Source: Sphingomonas sp. LC-1
GTDB lineage: Bacteria; Pseudomonadota; Alphaproteobacteria; Sphingomonadales; Sphingomonadaceae
Assembly: GCF_025371035.1 (NCBI RefSeq)
Contig: NZ_JANZXB010000007.1
Span: 1-64,000 of the forward strand
DNA length: 64,000 bases
Direction of reading: 5' to 3'
Positions 35,441 to 44,347 of this stretch are shown here, in pieces (the first letter of the stretch is position 1; each line of letters begins with the position of its first letter). The notes beneath the pieces are model-generated. The model saw only the letters and a list, made by a program, of their open reading frames with translations. It was not told where the DNA came from and searched no databases. Both the position numbers and the translations under genes were made by a program.

Positions 35441-36934
35441 TCAATAGCCCGCGAAGTCGGTAAACCGCGTGATCGTCGGGTCGAACTTCATCACGACCTT
35501 CCCCGTCGCGCCGTGACGCTGTTTCGCGACGATCAGTTCGGCCAGGCCATAGACCCGCTCGACCTCGGTCGCCCATTTCGCGTGATCCTCGAAGACCTTG
35601 CCGTCATCGCCTTCCATCGGGCGCTTGGGCTCGCGCTGCATCATGTAATAGTCTTCGCGGAACACGAACCAGACCATGTCGGCGTCCTGCTCGATCGAGC
35701 CCGATTCGCGAAGGTCGGACAGCATCGGGCGCTTGTCCTCGCGCTGCTCGACCGCACGGGATAGCTGGGACAGCGCCAGCACCGGCACGTTCATGTCCTT
35801 GGCCAGCGTCTTCAGCCCGCGCGAAATCTCCGAGATTTCCTGCACTCGGTTGCCCTCGGACGACTTGCCCGAACCGGTCAGCAGCTGGAGATAGTCGACC
35901 ACGACCAGGCCCAGCTCGTTGTTCAGCCGCCGCTGAAGCCGGCGGACGCGGGTGTGAAGCGCCGAGATGGTAAGGCCGCCGGTATCGTCGATGAACAGTG
36001 GCAACTGCTCCAGCTCGGCGGCGGCGGCGGCGAGCTGGGCGAACTCGTTGCGGCTGATCTTGCCCATGCGCAGCGCTTCGGAACTGATCCCCGACTGCTC
36101 GGCCAGGATACGCGTCGCCAGCTGGTCGGCCGACATTTCGAGGCTGAAGAACGCGACCTTGGCACCGACCGACTCGGAGGGCGGGATGCCGTCCTGCATG
36201 TCGCGCATCCAGCGCCGCGCGGCATTGAACGCAATGTTGGTGGCGAGCGAGGTCTTGCCCATGCCTGGGCGGCCCGCCAGGATCATCAAGTCGGAGCGGT
36301 GCATACCGCCGATCTTGGCATTGACCGAGTCGAGACCCGTGGTGATGCCCGAGACATGGCCGCCGGAGTTAAGCGCGCGCTCGGCATTCTTGACCGCCAT
36401 GGTGGTGGCCTGAGAGAAGCTTTTCACGGCATTCTCGGAGCCGCCGTCCGCCGCGACCTTGAACAGCTCGTTCTCGGCCAGTTCGATCTGCGCGCGCGGA
36501 TTGACCTCTTCCGAGGTGTCCATTGCCCGGTCGACCAGCGTCCGCCCCACCGTCACCAGCGCCCGCAGCATCGCCAGATCGTAAATCTGCGTCGCGAATT
36601 GCCGCGCGCCGATCAGGCCCGCGCCCGATCCGGTCAATTGTGCCAGATAGGACGGGCCGCCCAGTGCCTTCATCCCCTCATCCGCCTCGAACATCGGGCG
36701 CAGGGTCACTGGCGTCGCCAACATGTCGGTGGCGCGCAGATTCTTGATCGCAGAAAATACGCGGCCATGCACCGGCTCGAAGAAATGCTCCGGGTCCAGC
36801 CGGTCGACCAGATCGTCGGCCAGCCGGTTGTCGATCATCATCGCGCCCAGCAGCGCGGCCTCCGCTTCGATATTGCGGGGAAGCTGCTGCGGCTCGGTGG
36901 CGGCAGCGGGGTTCGGGAATGCGAGGGTGGCCAT
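35441..36934 (-). CDS. dnaB: Replicative DNA helicase
   Basis: A 497-residue DnaB. The N-terminal DnaB domain begins LPRNIEAEAALLGAMM. The Walker A GRPGMGKTS has Lys227; Walker B is VVVDYLQL, followed by the LSQLSRAVEQREDKRPMLSDLRESGSIEQDAD block and the C-terminal KQRHGATGKV motif. It forms the hexameric ring at the replication fork. Length is normal; no intein is present at the usual insertion sites. It is a single gene with UPF0262 divergent. Confidence 0.97.
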   Translation of the reverse strand: MATLAFPNPAAATEPQQLPRNIEAEAALLGAMMIDNRLADDLVDRLDPEHFFEPVHGRVFSAIKNLRATDMLATPVTLRPMFEADEGMKALGGPSYLAQLTGSGAGLIGARQFATQIYDLAMLRALVTVGRTLVDRAMDTSEEVNPRAQIELAENELFKVAADGGSENAVKSFSQATTMAVKNAERALNSGGHVSGITTGLDSVNAKIGGMHRSDLMILAGRPGMGKTSLATNIAFNAARRWMRDMQDGIPPSESVGAKVAFFSLEMSADQLATRILAEQSGISSEALRMGKISRNEFAQLAAAAAELEQLPLFIDDTGGLTISALHTRVRRLQRRLNNELGLVVVDYLQLLTGSGKSSEGNRVQEISEISRGLKTLAKDMNVPVLALSQLSRAVEQREDKRPMLSDLRESGSIEQDADMVWFVFREDYYMMQREPKRPMEGDDGKVFEDHAKWATEVERVYGLAELIVAKQRHGATGKVVMKFDPTITRFTDFAGY

Positions 36935-37032
36935 TTCTTCGGCGTTAGCGCGGAGTGGGCCCGGATGAAAACGGATTGCGTCGATCAGCGAGGGATTTGC
37001 GGCGCGCGCGCTTCGCGACTATTCCGTTCGCC

Positions 37033-37515
37033 ATGGCCGATCCTCGGATCATCTCTATCGAACTGGACGAACGCAGCCTGGGCTGGCGCTCGGCCGATGT
37101 CGAGCAGGAGCGGCGGATCGCGATCTTCGACCTGATCGAGGAAAATTATTTCGCACCGCAGCGGCCGCAGGCCGATGGCTATGCCGGGCCCTACCGCATC
37201 AAGCTGGAGTCGGAGGAAGGCCGGCTGGGCATCCATATGTACCGGGAAGACGGGACGCATATCGAAACCCTGGTGCTGGCGCTGGGGCGGTTCCGGCGGC
37301 CGATCAAGGATTATTTCGCGATCTGCGACAGCTATTACCAGGCGATCCGCGCCGCCACGCCGCAACAGATCGAGACGATCGATATGGCTAGGCGTGGCAT
37401 CCATAATGATGCGGCCGAAATGCTGAAGGAGCGGCTGACCGGCAAGATCGAGGTCGATTTCGACACCGCACGCCGCCTCTTCACACTGCTCTGCGTCCTG
37501 CATATCCGCAACTAA
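37033..37515 (+). CDS. UPF0262 family protein
   Basis: A 160-residue protein of the UPF0262 family, restricted mainly to alphaproteobacteria and of unknown function. The family start RIISIELDERS and the IAIFDLIEENYFAP block are recognisable. ATG37033 gives the typical N-terminus; in-frame codons upstream lie in the dnaB promoter region. The stop overlaps the GH25 gene start by one base (TAATG). It is cytoplasmic, without membrane segments. Confidence 0.9.
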   Translation: MADPRIISIELDERSLGWRSADVEQERRIAIFDLIEENYFAPQRPQADGYAGPYRIKLESEEGRLGIHMYREDGTHIETLVLALGRFRRPIKDYFAICDSYYQAIRAATPQQIETIDMARRGIHNDAAEMLKERLTGKIEVDFDTARRLFTLLCVLHIRN

Positions 37516-38189
37516 TGGCGATTCTCTGGAAAATCGGCGCGGGGCTGCTGGCCCTTGGCGCGATCACGGCGGGCGGGCGGCATTGGGCGACGCATTGGCA
37601 GCCTTCGACCGAGCATTATCCCCTCCAAGGCATCGACCTGCCCGAAAACCCGCCTGCGGTGGAGTGGCGGACATTGCGCGCCAATGGTGCCGACTTCGCC
37701 TATATCGTCGCCACATCCGGCGCGGATCGGCGCGATCCGGCGTTCGAGGGGAATTGGGCCGCGCTGCCCGAGGCCGGGTTGCGGCGCGGGGCGATCCATG
37801 TCTATTCGCTGTGCCAGCCTGCCGCAGCGCAGGCGGACGCGTTCAACATCTTCGTGCCGCGCGCCGGCGATGCGCTGCCGGTGGCGATCGATCTGTCCTA
37901 TCATGACGATTGCACTGCCCGCCCCGAACGGCGCCAACTGGTCGCCGATCTGACCCGCTTCGTGACGATGGTCGAGACGCATACGGGCAAGCCCGTGATG
38001 CTGCGCGTGTCCAAGGCGTTCGAATCCGATTACAGCGTCACCGCCGCCCTGCCCCGCCCGGTCTGGGCGGTGGGCAATGTCCTCAAACCCGATTACGCCG
38101 CGCGCCCCTGGCGCATGTGGCGCGCGAGCGACTTCCGCCGGGTCGAAGGGGTGGAAGGCCCCGTCAACTGGGATGTCGTCACCTCATGA
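37515..38189 (+). CDS. GH25 lysozyme-like protein lacking the usual catalytic Glu
   Basis: A 224-residue protein with an N-terminal membrane anchor or signal (residues about 5-22) and a GH25 muramidase fold. It keeps the family pattern IDxPEN, W(R)TLRANGADFAYI, DPAFEGNWAALPEAGLRRGA and DLSYHDDC. Active GH25 enzymes have Asp-x-Glu in the second pair; here the position is Asp126-Leu-Ser128. The Glu of the usual KATEG motif is also Ser (68). The first Asp (41) is kept. It may therefore bind peptidoglycan without cleaving it. It is flanked by UPF0262 (one-base overlap) and cdd (four-base overlap). Confidence 0.78.
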   Translation: MAILWKIGAGLLALGAITAGGRHWATHWQPSTEHYPLQGIDLPENPPAVEWRTLRANGADFAYIVATSGADRRDPAFEGNWAALPEAGLRRGAIHVYSLCQPAAAQADAFNIFVPRAGDALPVAIDLSYHDDCTARPERRQLVADLTRFVTMVETHTGKPVMLRVSKAFESDYSVTAALPRPVWAVGNVLKPDYAARPWRMWRASDFRRVEGVEGPVNWDVVTS

Positions 38190-38644
38190 ATTCGATCGAT
38201 CCGAAAGCGGCGCAACTGATCGCCGCCGCCCGCGCCGCCGCACGCCATGCCCATGCGCCCTATAGCCGCTTCGCGGTCGGGGCCGCGCTGTTGATGGAGG
38301 ATGGCTCGGTCATCACCGGCGCCAATTTCGAGAATGCCAGCTATGGCCTGTCGCTCTGCGCCGAGACGGTCGCGATCGCGACCGCCTCGGCTGCGGGGCG
38401 GCTGCGCGAGATCGTCGCGATCGGGGTGATCGGCGGCGCGATGGATGCGAACGGCGCTCCGACCGGCACCACACCGGTCAGCCCCTGTGGTCGCTGCCGC
38501 CAGGTCATCAACGAAGCCGCACAGATGGGCGGTCGCGACCTGCCCGTCCATTGCGGCGCTGCCGAAGGCGATGCGGTGCGGACCTATCGTCTGTCCGAGT
38601 TGCTGCCGGATGCCTTCGGTCCTGCCGATCTGGGGATCGGCTGA
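38186..38644 (+). CDS. cdd: Cytidine deaminase
   Basis: A 152-residue homotetrameric-type cytidine deaminase. The zinc site is CAE (SLCAETVAI) and PCGRC (SPCGRCRQV), and the substrate loop is NFENASYGL. It converts cytidine and deoxycytidine to uridine and deoxyuridine in pyrimidine salvage. ATG38186 overlaps the stop of the GH25 gene by four bases, so the three genes from 37033 form one unit. The next 180 bp hold a palindromic repeat. Confidence 0.95.
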   Translation: MNSIDPKAAQLIAAARAAARHAHAPYSRFAVGAALLMEDGSVITGANFENASYGLSLCAETVAIATASAAGRLREIVAIGVIGGAMDANGAPTGTTPVSPCGRCRQVINEAAQMGGRDLPVHCGAAEGDAVRTYRLSELLPDAFGPADLGIG

Positions 38645-38676
38645 CTTTCTCACGAAGCAGCGAATAGGAGACGGGG

Positions 38677-38802
38677 ATGCCCGCGCAGACGCGCGAGCGC
38701 AGAGAAAGCGGAACACGGCCACAACGCCATCGCGTGCGCTGACCGGCCATCGACCGAGACCGGATACGACCTCTCTGCGCTCTCCGCGCCTCCGGGCGAA
38801 GA
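38677..38802. repeat. Imperfect inverted repeat, GCGCAGAG family
   Basis: Arms around 38680-38708 (CGCGCAGACGCGCGAGCGCA) and 38771-38800 (CTGCGCTCTCCGCGCCTCCG) are imperfectly complementary. They share core words with the larger repeat at 55.76-55.98 kb, so both belong to one dispersed family. The element lies between the convergent cdd and MerR stops. Confidence 0.6.
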
Positions 38803-38827
38803 TCACTTTCCTTCAAACGCCGTACCG

Positions 38828-39610
38828 TCAAGCGTCCTGGGGCTTGTCGCCTCGCGCACGCATCGCCGCCCCGGCCGCCTGGATGAACTGCCACACCTCC
38901 GCGGAGAATCCCGGATCGGCCTGCCCTTCCCACTCCGCCCGGTTCTCGTGGAGCCGGGTTGCCCCCGACCACATTTCGGGCGTCGCGACCGCGCGGAACG
39001 GAGCCAGCAGCGCGAACCACTCGCGCACGAAACCTCGTGCCGCCTCCGAATCCGGGTCGAGCGGCAAGGCCGTCGCGATCCGCTGGCCCAGATCGGCCCA
39101 TTGCGCCTGATAGGCATTCTGGTCGAAATCGACGGGCAAGGCGGTCATCCGCTTGGCCCAATGGGCCTGTTCCTTGGCGGTGAAGTGGCGGTCGGCGACC
39201 GCCTTCCACTGTGTCGTCGTCATGCTGTTTCCCTTTCGAATCAGCGAGCAGAGCGTCGCGACGTCGATGCGCTCGCCGGCATCGATGCGGGACTGGATCG
39301 ATTGGAGCAGCGCGGCGGTATCGGCCAGCGTCGCCCGCTGCGCCTCGACCACCGAAAGCTGTGCAGCCACCATCGGGCCAAGCCGCGCGTCGGGCCGGTC
39401 GAGCATGCGCCCGATCGCCGCCAAGGTGAAACCCGCCCTTTTGAGCGCGACGATAGCATGCAGCCGTTCCAGTTCGCCCGCGCCGAAAATCCGCCGCCCG
39501 CCTTCGCTGCGCAGGGGCCGGATCAGCCCCCGCGCCTCATAGAAGCGAAGCGCGCGGCTGCTGAGTCCGGTCGCCCGTGCGATCTCGGCAATGTCGAGCA
39601 TGCTGGTCAT
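38828..39610 (-). CDS. MerR-family regulator with TipAS-like domain
   Basis: A 260-residue regulator. Residues 1-70 form a MerR winged-helix domain (IAEIARATGLSSRALRFYEARGLI, then RIFGAGELERLHAI). A coiled-coil (about 75-120) follows, and residues 130-250 match the TipAS antibiotic-binding fold (AKEQAHWAKRM, GATRLHENRAEWEG). In the TipA family the C-terminal domain binds thiopeptide antibiotics. It lies divergent from dcd; a self-controlled promoter in the 113-bp gap is probable. The ligand is unknown. Confidence 0.87.
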   Translation of the reverse strand: MTSMLDIAEIARATGLSSRALRFYEARGLIRPLRSEGGRRIFGAGELERLHAIVALKRAGFTLAAIGRMLDRPDARLGPMVAAQLSVVEAQRATLADTAALLQSIQSRIDAGERIDVATLCSLIRKGNSMTTTQWKAVADRHFTAKEQAHWAKRMTALPVDFDQNAYQAQWADLGQRIATALPLDPDSEAARGFVREWFALLAPFRAVATPEMWSGATRLHENRAEWEGQADPGFSAEVWQFIQAAGAAMRARGDKPQDA

Positions 39611-39722
39611 GGCGTGACCCTACCGCTTGACGCAACGTCAACCGCAAGCCCCTTTTTGGAGGTTGCCGCTTGCCCTGTCCCCGCGATCCGGCGATGAGCG
39701 GCCACGCAAAAGGGGAATGAAG

Positions 39723-40277
39723 ATGTCGATCCTGTCCGACCGCTGGATTCGCGAGGCCGCGCAGACCCAAGGGATGATCGAGCCGTTCGTCGAGAATCAG
39801 CGCCGCGATGGCTGCATCAGCTATGGCCTGTCATCCTATGGCTATGACGCGCGGGTGGCGGACGAGTTCAAGATCTTTACGAACGTCGACAGCGCGGTGG
39901 TCGACCCCAAGGATTTCGCGTCCAACAGCTTCGTCGATCGCAAGACCGATGTCTGCATCATCCCGCCCAACAGCTTCGCGCTGGCTCGCACCGTCGAATA
40001 TTTCCGGGTGCCGCGGGACGTGCTGGTCATCTGCCTAGGCAAGTCGACCTATGCGCGGTGCGGAATCATCGTGAACGTCACGCCGCTCGAACCCGGCTGG
40101 GAGGGGCATGTGACGCTGGAATTCTCCAACACGACTCCCCTGCCCGCTAAGATCTACGCCAATGAAGGCGCGTGCCAGTTCCTGTTCCTGAAGGGGAACG
40201 AACCCTGCGAGACCAGCTATGCCGATCGCGCGGGCAAATATATGGGCCAACGCGGGGTGACCCTGCCGCGATTGTAA
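39723..40277 (+). CDS. dcd: dCTP deaminase
   Basis: A 184-residue trimeric dCTP deaminase. The typical [10 protein letters not shown] start, the [13 protein letters not shown] substrate segment, [14 protein letters not shown] and the terminal [12 protein letters not shown] are all present. It converts dCTP to dUTP, supplying dUMP for thymidylate. ATG39723 was chosen over ATG39717 for the family-typical start; AAAAGGGG precedes both. It is convergent with a TPR gene. Confidence 0.96.
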   Translation: MSILSDRWIREAAQTQGMIEPFVENQRRDGCISYGLSSYGYDARVADEFKIFTNVDSAVVDPKDFASNSFVDRKTDVCIIPPNSFALARTVEYFRVPRDVLVICLGKSTYARCGIIVNVTPLEPGWEGHVTLEFSNTTPLPAKIYANEGACQFLFLKGNEPCETSYADRAGKYMGQRGVTLPRL

Positions 40278-40463
40278 GGCGCGAACGCCCGTTTCGCGGG
40301 CCGCGCGGTGCAAGATCCGGCCTTGGCACGGCACAGGCTCCACCTTGCGCCGCCTGGACCGGAGTCGTGCGCATCAGTCGCCGGCCACGTCACAAGTGCC
40401 ACCCATGCCGGATCATTCATCGGCAAGTCCGATGCGGCGTTCCGCCCGGACTTGCTCCTGCGA

Positions 40464-40823
40464 TCACCGGGCGGCGATGGTCTGTGGCAAATGGCGCAGG
40501 CCGGTGCGCGCCACCGTATGCGACGAGAGGATCGCGCCCGATGGCATGTCCATCGCAATCGCCTTCTCCTCCAGCACGGAGGCATAAAGCGCGCGCGCTT
40601 CGTCGGTGCGGCCGGTCTTGGCATAGACGGCGGCAAGGTTGAGCATCAGTTCCGGACTATCGGGACTGGCGCGCCGCTCCTGAACCAGCGTGCGCTCGGC
40701 GGCCACGAAGTTGCCCGCCGCGATCTCCTGAAACCCCGTGCGCTGCGGCCAGGAATCCTGGGCCATGGCCGGGGCCGCCATGCCCGCCGCCGCCACAAGC
40801 AAAACCGAAACGACTCCGCGCAT
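40464..40823 (-). CDS. Secreted tetratricopeptide-repeat protein
   Basis: A 119-residue protein with a signal peptide (about residues 1-22, ending AMAQ). Two helix pairs follow, with GNFVAAERTLVQERRASPDSPELMLNL and AAVYAKTGRTDEARALYASVLEE, matching one and a half TPR units. It probably mediates a protein interaction in the periplasm. ATG40823 follows AGGAGATCGGAG. In its upstream region a TGAC-N8-GTCA palindrome lies at 40850-40865 and could be an operator. Confidence 0.82.
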   Translation of the reverse strand: MRGVVSVLLVAAAGMAAPAMAQDSWPQRTGFQEIAAGNFVAAERTLVQERRASPDSPELMLNLAAVYAKTGRTDEARALYASVLEEKAIAMDMPSGAILSSHTVARTGLRHLPQTIAAR

Positions 40824-41719
40824 CTCCGATCTCCTATGTTGCACTTTTATGACGTTACGTTGTCATTTTTGTGAAACGCCCGCAAGAGGCGAAAGATGCG
40901 GTTCCTGTGTACAGGCAGGAACGGGAAATCGGATGTCTGCGGGATTGGGATCCGACGGCACAGTGCGACCCGATTGCCGGTCTCAGAGGAGCTGGACGGA
41001 GGCCGCTCAGAGCGTCGCCATGCTCGCATGGGAAGGAACGCGATCTGTCGGATCCGTGCCATCCCAAACGGTTGGAATGCCCCCTCATCTAGGCTGATTT
41101 GAAGGCTCGGCTATCTGCCTCACCGGCAAGACGGATCTATAGGCGTTAACTTTGGCCGGTTTAGGCTCTGCGGATCTTGGGGGCGGATCACCCTGGAGCG
41201 AGACTTTGCCGTGCCCTTCGGCTGTACTCGAGCCGAACAGCGTTAGGACATCACCCGCCGGGTCACGTCACCGTCGCGCCGCCACTGGGGCCCGCTTGCG
41301 TGATGGTATGCTTTTCATCCGGAGCGATATTGCTCGCCGCTCACGGTGCTTCGGCTATGCGCCCTCTCGCGCGATGCCCCGAACCGAAGTCGCTACGGTA
41401 ACGGGACTCAAGCTTCGGCAGGAAGCGATTTGAAGCGGTTTCCGTTCAAGTCGGACCACCGCGATTGACCCTCGCAACCGCTGCGCCGCGAACGCTTTCG
41501 ATGCGGCGCCGCGTTGCCCGTCGGTCCGGCGTTTCAGCTTCGCCCCATCCTCCAGCCTTGCGCCAAATCGACATCGCTTCCGTGCCACCGATCCAGCCTG
41601 ATCGGAGACCGCTGTGGCACGATCGTCCTTCGCCTACGCACGGCCGGTCAGCCGGAACGCTGGCGCAGGCCGGGGGCCCTGCCGCAACGCCAACCTTCGA
41701 AATGCCGAGCCTCAAACGA
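40824..41719. other. Long intergenic region without a recognisable gene
   Basis: About 900 bp without an ORF of plausible composition on either strand. It starts with the promoter region of the TPR gene and ends at the terminator of the tonB operon. The only structures seen are the TGAC-N8-GTCA palindrome (40850-40865) and a 7-bp hairpin TTCGGCT/AGCCGAA (41217-41237). Base composition is more AT-rich in places than the neighbouring genes. It may be a decayed gene or insertion, or hold a non-coding RNA. Confidence 0.6.
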
Positions 41720-41751
41720 AAAAGGGCGGCCTCCGGAGAGACCGCCCTTTT
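41720..41751 (-). terminator. Intrinsic terminator of the tonB operon
   Basis: AAAAGGGCGG at 41720-41729 pairs with CCGCCCTTTT at 41742-41751. Read on the minus strand the stem is followed by TTTTTCG, a good U-tract. It stands 29 bp past the exbD stop at 41780 and closes the operon tonB-exbB-exbD-exbD. Confidence 0.9.
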
Positions 41752-41779
41752 CCTGTCGTCCGACAGTGACCGCGAGGGA

Positions 41780-42205
41780 TCAGAAGTCGTTGCGATACTG
41801 CTCGTTGCCGATGAAGCCGAGCTTGCTCACCGCCGAGCGCTTGATGACGGCCAGGGTCTGATCGACCTTGTCGTACTTCGCGTCGGGGGCTGGCTGGAAG
41901 TGCAGTTCCGGCTCGGGGTTCATGGCGGCCGACTGGTCCAGATACTGGCGCAGAGTGACTTCGTCGACCGGCGCACCGTTCCAGGTGACCGTGCCGGCGG
42001 CGTCGATGCCGACCTTGTTCTTCTCGCTGTTCACCTGCGGCTGGTTTCTCGGAGAGTTGACCGGCAGGTCGACCTTCACCGCGTGAGTCTGGATCGGAAT
42101 GGTGATGATGAACATGATGAGGAGCACGAGCATGACGTCGATCAACGGCGTCGTGTTCATGTCCATCATGGGCTCGCCATCATCGGATCCGGCGCTCATT
42201 GCCAT
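41780..42205 (-). CDS. exbD: Biopolymer transport protein ExbD (second copy)
   Basis: A 141-residue ExbD/TolR protein. A short cytoplasmic N-terminus is followed by one membrane span (about residues 22-42) with the conserved Asp in PLIDVMLVLLIMF, which carries protons, and a periplasmic domain. It works with ExbB and TonB to energise outer-membrane receptors. It is the last gene of the operon and differs clearly from the ExbD encoded 35 bp upstream, so the two may serve different receptors or form a heteromer. Confidence 0.93.
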   Translation of the reverse strand: MAMSAGSDDGEPMMDMNTTPLIDVMLVLLIMFIITIPIQTHAVKVDLPVNSPRNQPQVNSEKNKVGIDAAGTVTWNGAPVDEVTLRQYLDQSAAMNPEPELHFQPAPDAKYDKVDQTLAVIKRSAVSKLGFIGNEQYRNDF

Positions 42206-42239
42206 GGCGTGCTAACTCCTATTCTGTCCGCCCGGCCGA

Positions 42240-42713
42240 TCAGGCGCGGGCGTTGCCGCCGGGGGGCGGCTCGGAGATGAAGCCGACACGGGCGAAACCG
42301 GCCTGCTGCATCGTGTAGATGGTGCCGCCGATGCACCGGTACGGCGTGTTCACGTCGCCGCGGATGTGGGCCTCGGGCAGCGAGTCCGGGGTGATGTTGG
42401 GCCCCAGACGCTCGACTTCGGCCTTCAGCTTTTCGACCGCACGGGTCCGCAGCTCATCCGAGGTCACCGGCGTCAGGTTCCAGTACACCTTGCACTGGCC
42501 ATTCTCGCTGGTCACCGAAAGCGACACGTTTTCCGGCTTCGTCGTGGTCGGATCGAAGCGGACGTTCGGCAGCTTCAGCGGAACGGTCTGAATCACGACC
42601 GGAACCGCGATCAGGAAGATGATGAGGAGCACCAGCATGACGTCCACGAGGGGCGTCGTGTTGATCTCCGACATCGGTTTCTCGGCGGAGTCCCCGCCAA
42701 CGCTCATCGCCAT
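42240..42713 (-). CDS. exbD: Biopolymer transport protein ExbD (first copy)
   Basis: A 157-residue ExbD/TolR protein with the essential Asp in TPLVDVMLVLLIIFLI within its only membrane span. The periplasmic domain is larger than that of the second copy and contains two cysteines (GQCKVYW, PYRCIGG) that could form a disulfide. It lies between exbB and the second exbD. The tonB-exbB-exbD1-exbD2 order matches the operon known in xanthomonads, where the second ExbD is needed for only some functions. Confidence 0.93.
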   Translation of the reverse strand: MAMSVGGDSAEKPMSEINTTPLVDVMLVLLIIFLIAVPVVIQTVPLKLPNVRFDPTTTKPENVSLSVTSENGQCKVYWNLTPVTSDELRTRAVEKLKAEVERLGPNITPDSLPEAHIRGDVNTPYRCIGGTIYTMQQAGFARVGFISEPPPGGNARA

Positions 42714-42813
42714 GAGAGAGCTATCCTATCCATGCATTCTATCGCCGCCCTGAATGGGTCGGCGGGGGGTGGCGGGGCCGCGTCCCGAAGGATCGGTCCC
42801 CGCCCCCTTAGGC

Positions 42814-43614
42814 TCAGGCGCGCGTCTGAACGCCACCGGCCTGACCGGCCGTGGTCGTCGCCGGGGTCGCCTTGACGGCGGTCGGCTTGGCAGCGGCGCC
42901 CGAAGCGATGGCCGGACGAACCGCACCGTTCGAAGCCAGGAAGCCCAGCACGTCGTTCGAGAAGGACGACAGGTCTTCCGCGATGCCCTTGTTGCGACGC
43001 TGCAGCCAGTTGAAGGCGAGCACGGCCGGAACCGCGACGACCAGGCCGAGCGCGGTCATGATGAGCGCTTCACCGACCGGACCGGCGACCGCGTCGATCG
43101 ACGCCTGACCCGACGAGCCGATCTTGATGAGCGCGCGGTAGATGCCGATAACCGTACCGAACAGACCGATGAACGGCGCGGTCGCACCGACGGTCGCGAG
43201 GAAGGCGAGACCGCCGCCCAGCTTCGAGTTAATCGCGGCTTCCGAGCGGGCCAGCGAACCATGCAGCCAGTCATGCGCTTCGACCGGATCGGTCAGCTTC
43301 GAATGCTGGTCCTGCGCGGCCAGACCGTCGTCGACGATCTGCTTGTAGGCCGAGTTCTTCTCGAGCTTGGCCGAACCTTCGCGCAGCGAGTTCGACGACC
43401 AGAAGCCCTGACGAACGCGCTTCGCCTGGTTGATGATCTTCTGCTGCTCGAACAGCTTCGAGAACAGGATGTAGAAGGACACGATCGACATCAAGCAGAG
43501 GATGGTGAACACCGACTGCGAGATGAGGCCGCCTTCCTTCAGGGCCTGGCCGAGACCGTAGGGGTTTTCGGCACCGGCCGCGGCGCCGCCCGCGGCGAGG
43601 ATGGTGGTGAGCAT
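42814..43614 (-). CDS. exbB: Biopolymer transport protein ExbB (MotA/TolQ/ExbB proton channel)
   Basis: A 266-residue three-span membrane protein. Spans lie at about residues 30-55, 140-165 and 180-210, with the family motif LATVGATAPFIGLFGTVIGIY and GPVGEALIMTALGLVVAVPAV. A C-terminal cytoplasmic extension rich in Ala, Thr and Lys follows. It forms the pentameric proton channel around an ExbD dimer and drives TonB. It begins 53 bp after the tonB stop. Confidence 0.95.
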   Translation of the reverse strand: MLTTILAAGGAAAGAENPYGLGQALKEGGLISQSVFTILCLMSIVSFYILFSKLFEQQKIINQAKRVRQGFWSSNSLREGSAKLEKNSAYKQIVDDGLAAQDQHSKLTDPVEAHDWLHGSLARSEAAINSKLGGGLAFLATVGATAPFIGLFGTVIGIYRALIKIGSSGQASIDAVAGPVGEALIMTALGLVVAVPAVLAFNWLQRRNKGIAEDLSSFSNDVLGFLASNGAVRPAIASGAAAKPTAVKATPATTTAGQAGGVQTRA

Positions 43615-43666
43615 GGTTGGTTAGGTCCTCTGACTAAAGCGTTGGGTTTTGATCGGCTTTTAGCCG

Positions 43667-44347
43667 TTATTCCTGTGGCAGCTGCCAACGGATGTTAAGC
43701 GTGTAGGACGACGCGACCGGATTACCGCCGGCATCCTGCGCCGGGGTAAAGCGAACGCGCGCCTTGGAGATGCGGCACGTCGCATCGTCCAGGGCCCGGT
43801 TGCCGCTGCTCGACAGGATCGAACAGTCGGTAACGCGCCCATCGGTGCCGATCGACAGCTTGGCCGACACGCGACCTTCCGCGCCTTCGCGCTGGGCCGA
43901 GGGCGGATAGGCGTCGGGACCGAAATACTGGCCCGGATTACCGCGCAGACCGGCCGCCTTCGAAACCGCGGGCGGAGCCGGCGGCGCAGGCGGGGCCGGC
44001 GGCGCAGGCGGAGCCGGAGGCGCAGTCGGCTGGCTGAGCGGGATGACCGACGTCGTCGTGACGGCGGGTGCCGGAACCGGCAGCTGCACGATTGGCGGCG
44101 GCGTCACCACCGTGGTCGGCGGCGGCGGCACATTAGGCTGCTCCGGCGGCGGGGGCGGCGGATCTTCCGGCGGTGGGGGGGGCGGCGGCTCTTCCACGTT
44201 GAACGTGTCGAGCTTTTCGGTGGCCTTCTTCACGTACTGGTAAGCCAGCCCCGTGACGAAGGCATAGCCCAGAGCAGCATGGATGAGCACGACGATAACG
44301 ATCGCGACCACCTTGCCCCCGGACATCTTCTGGTCAGTATAGGCCAT
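43667..44347 (-). CDS. tonB: Energy transducer TonB
   Basis: A 226-residue TonB. An N-terminal membrane anchor (about residues 11-31, VVAIVIVVLIHAALG with the conserved His) precedes a long Pro-rich spacer (residues 50-125, with PPAPPAPP-type repeats). The C-terminal TonB domain (about 140-226) has YPPSAQREGAEGRV and a disulfide-competent Cys pair. It spans the periplasm and contacts the TonB box of receptors. It heads the operon; the 215-bp divergent region upstream holds the promoter, and no clear Fur box was recognised there. Confidence 0.94.
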   Translation of the reverse strand: MAYTDQKMSGGKVVAIVIVVLIHAALGYAFVTGLAYQYVKKATEKLDTFNVEEPPPPPPPEDPPPPPPEQPNVPPPPTTVVTPPPIVQLPVPAPAVTTTSVIPLSQPTAPPAPPAPPAPPAPPAPPAVSKAAGLRGNPGQYFGPDAYPPSAQREGAEGRVSAKLSIGTDGRVTDCSILSSSGNRALDDATCRISKARVRFTPAQDAGGNPVASSYTLNIRWQLPQE

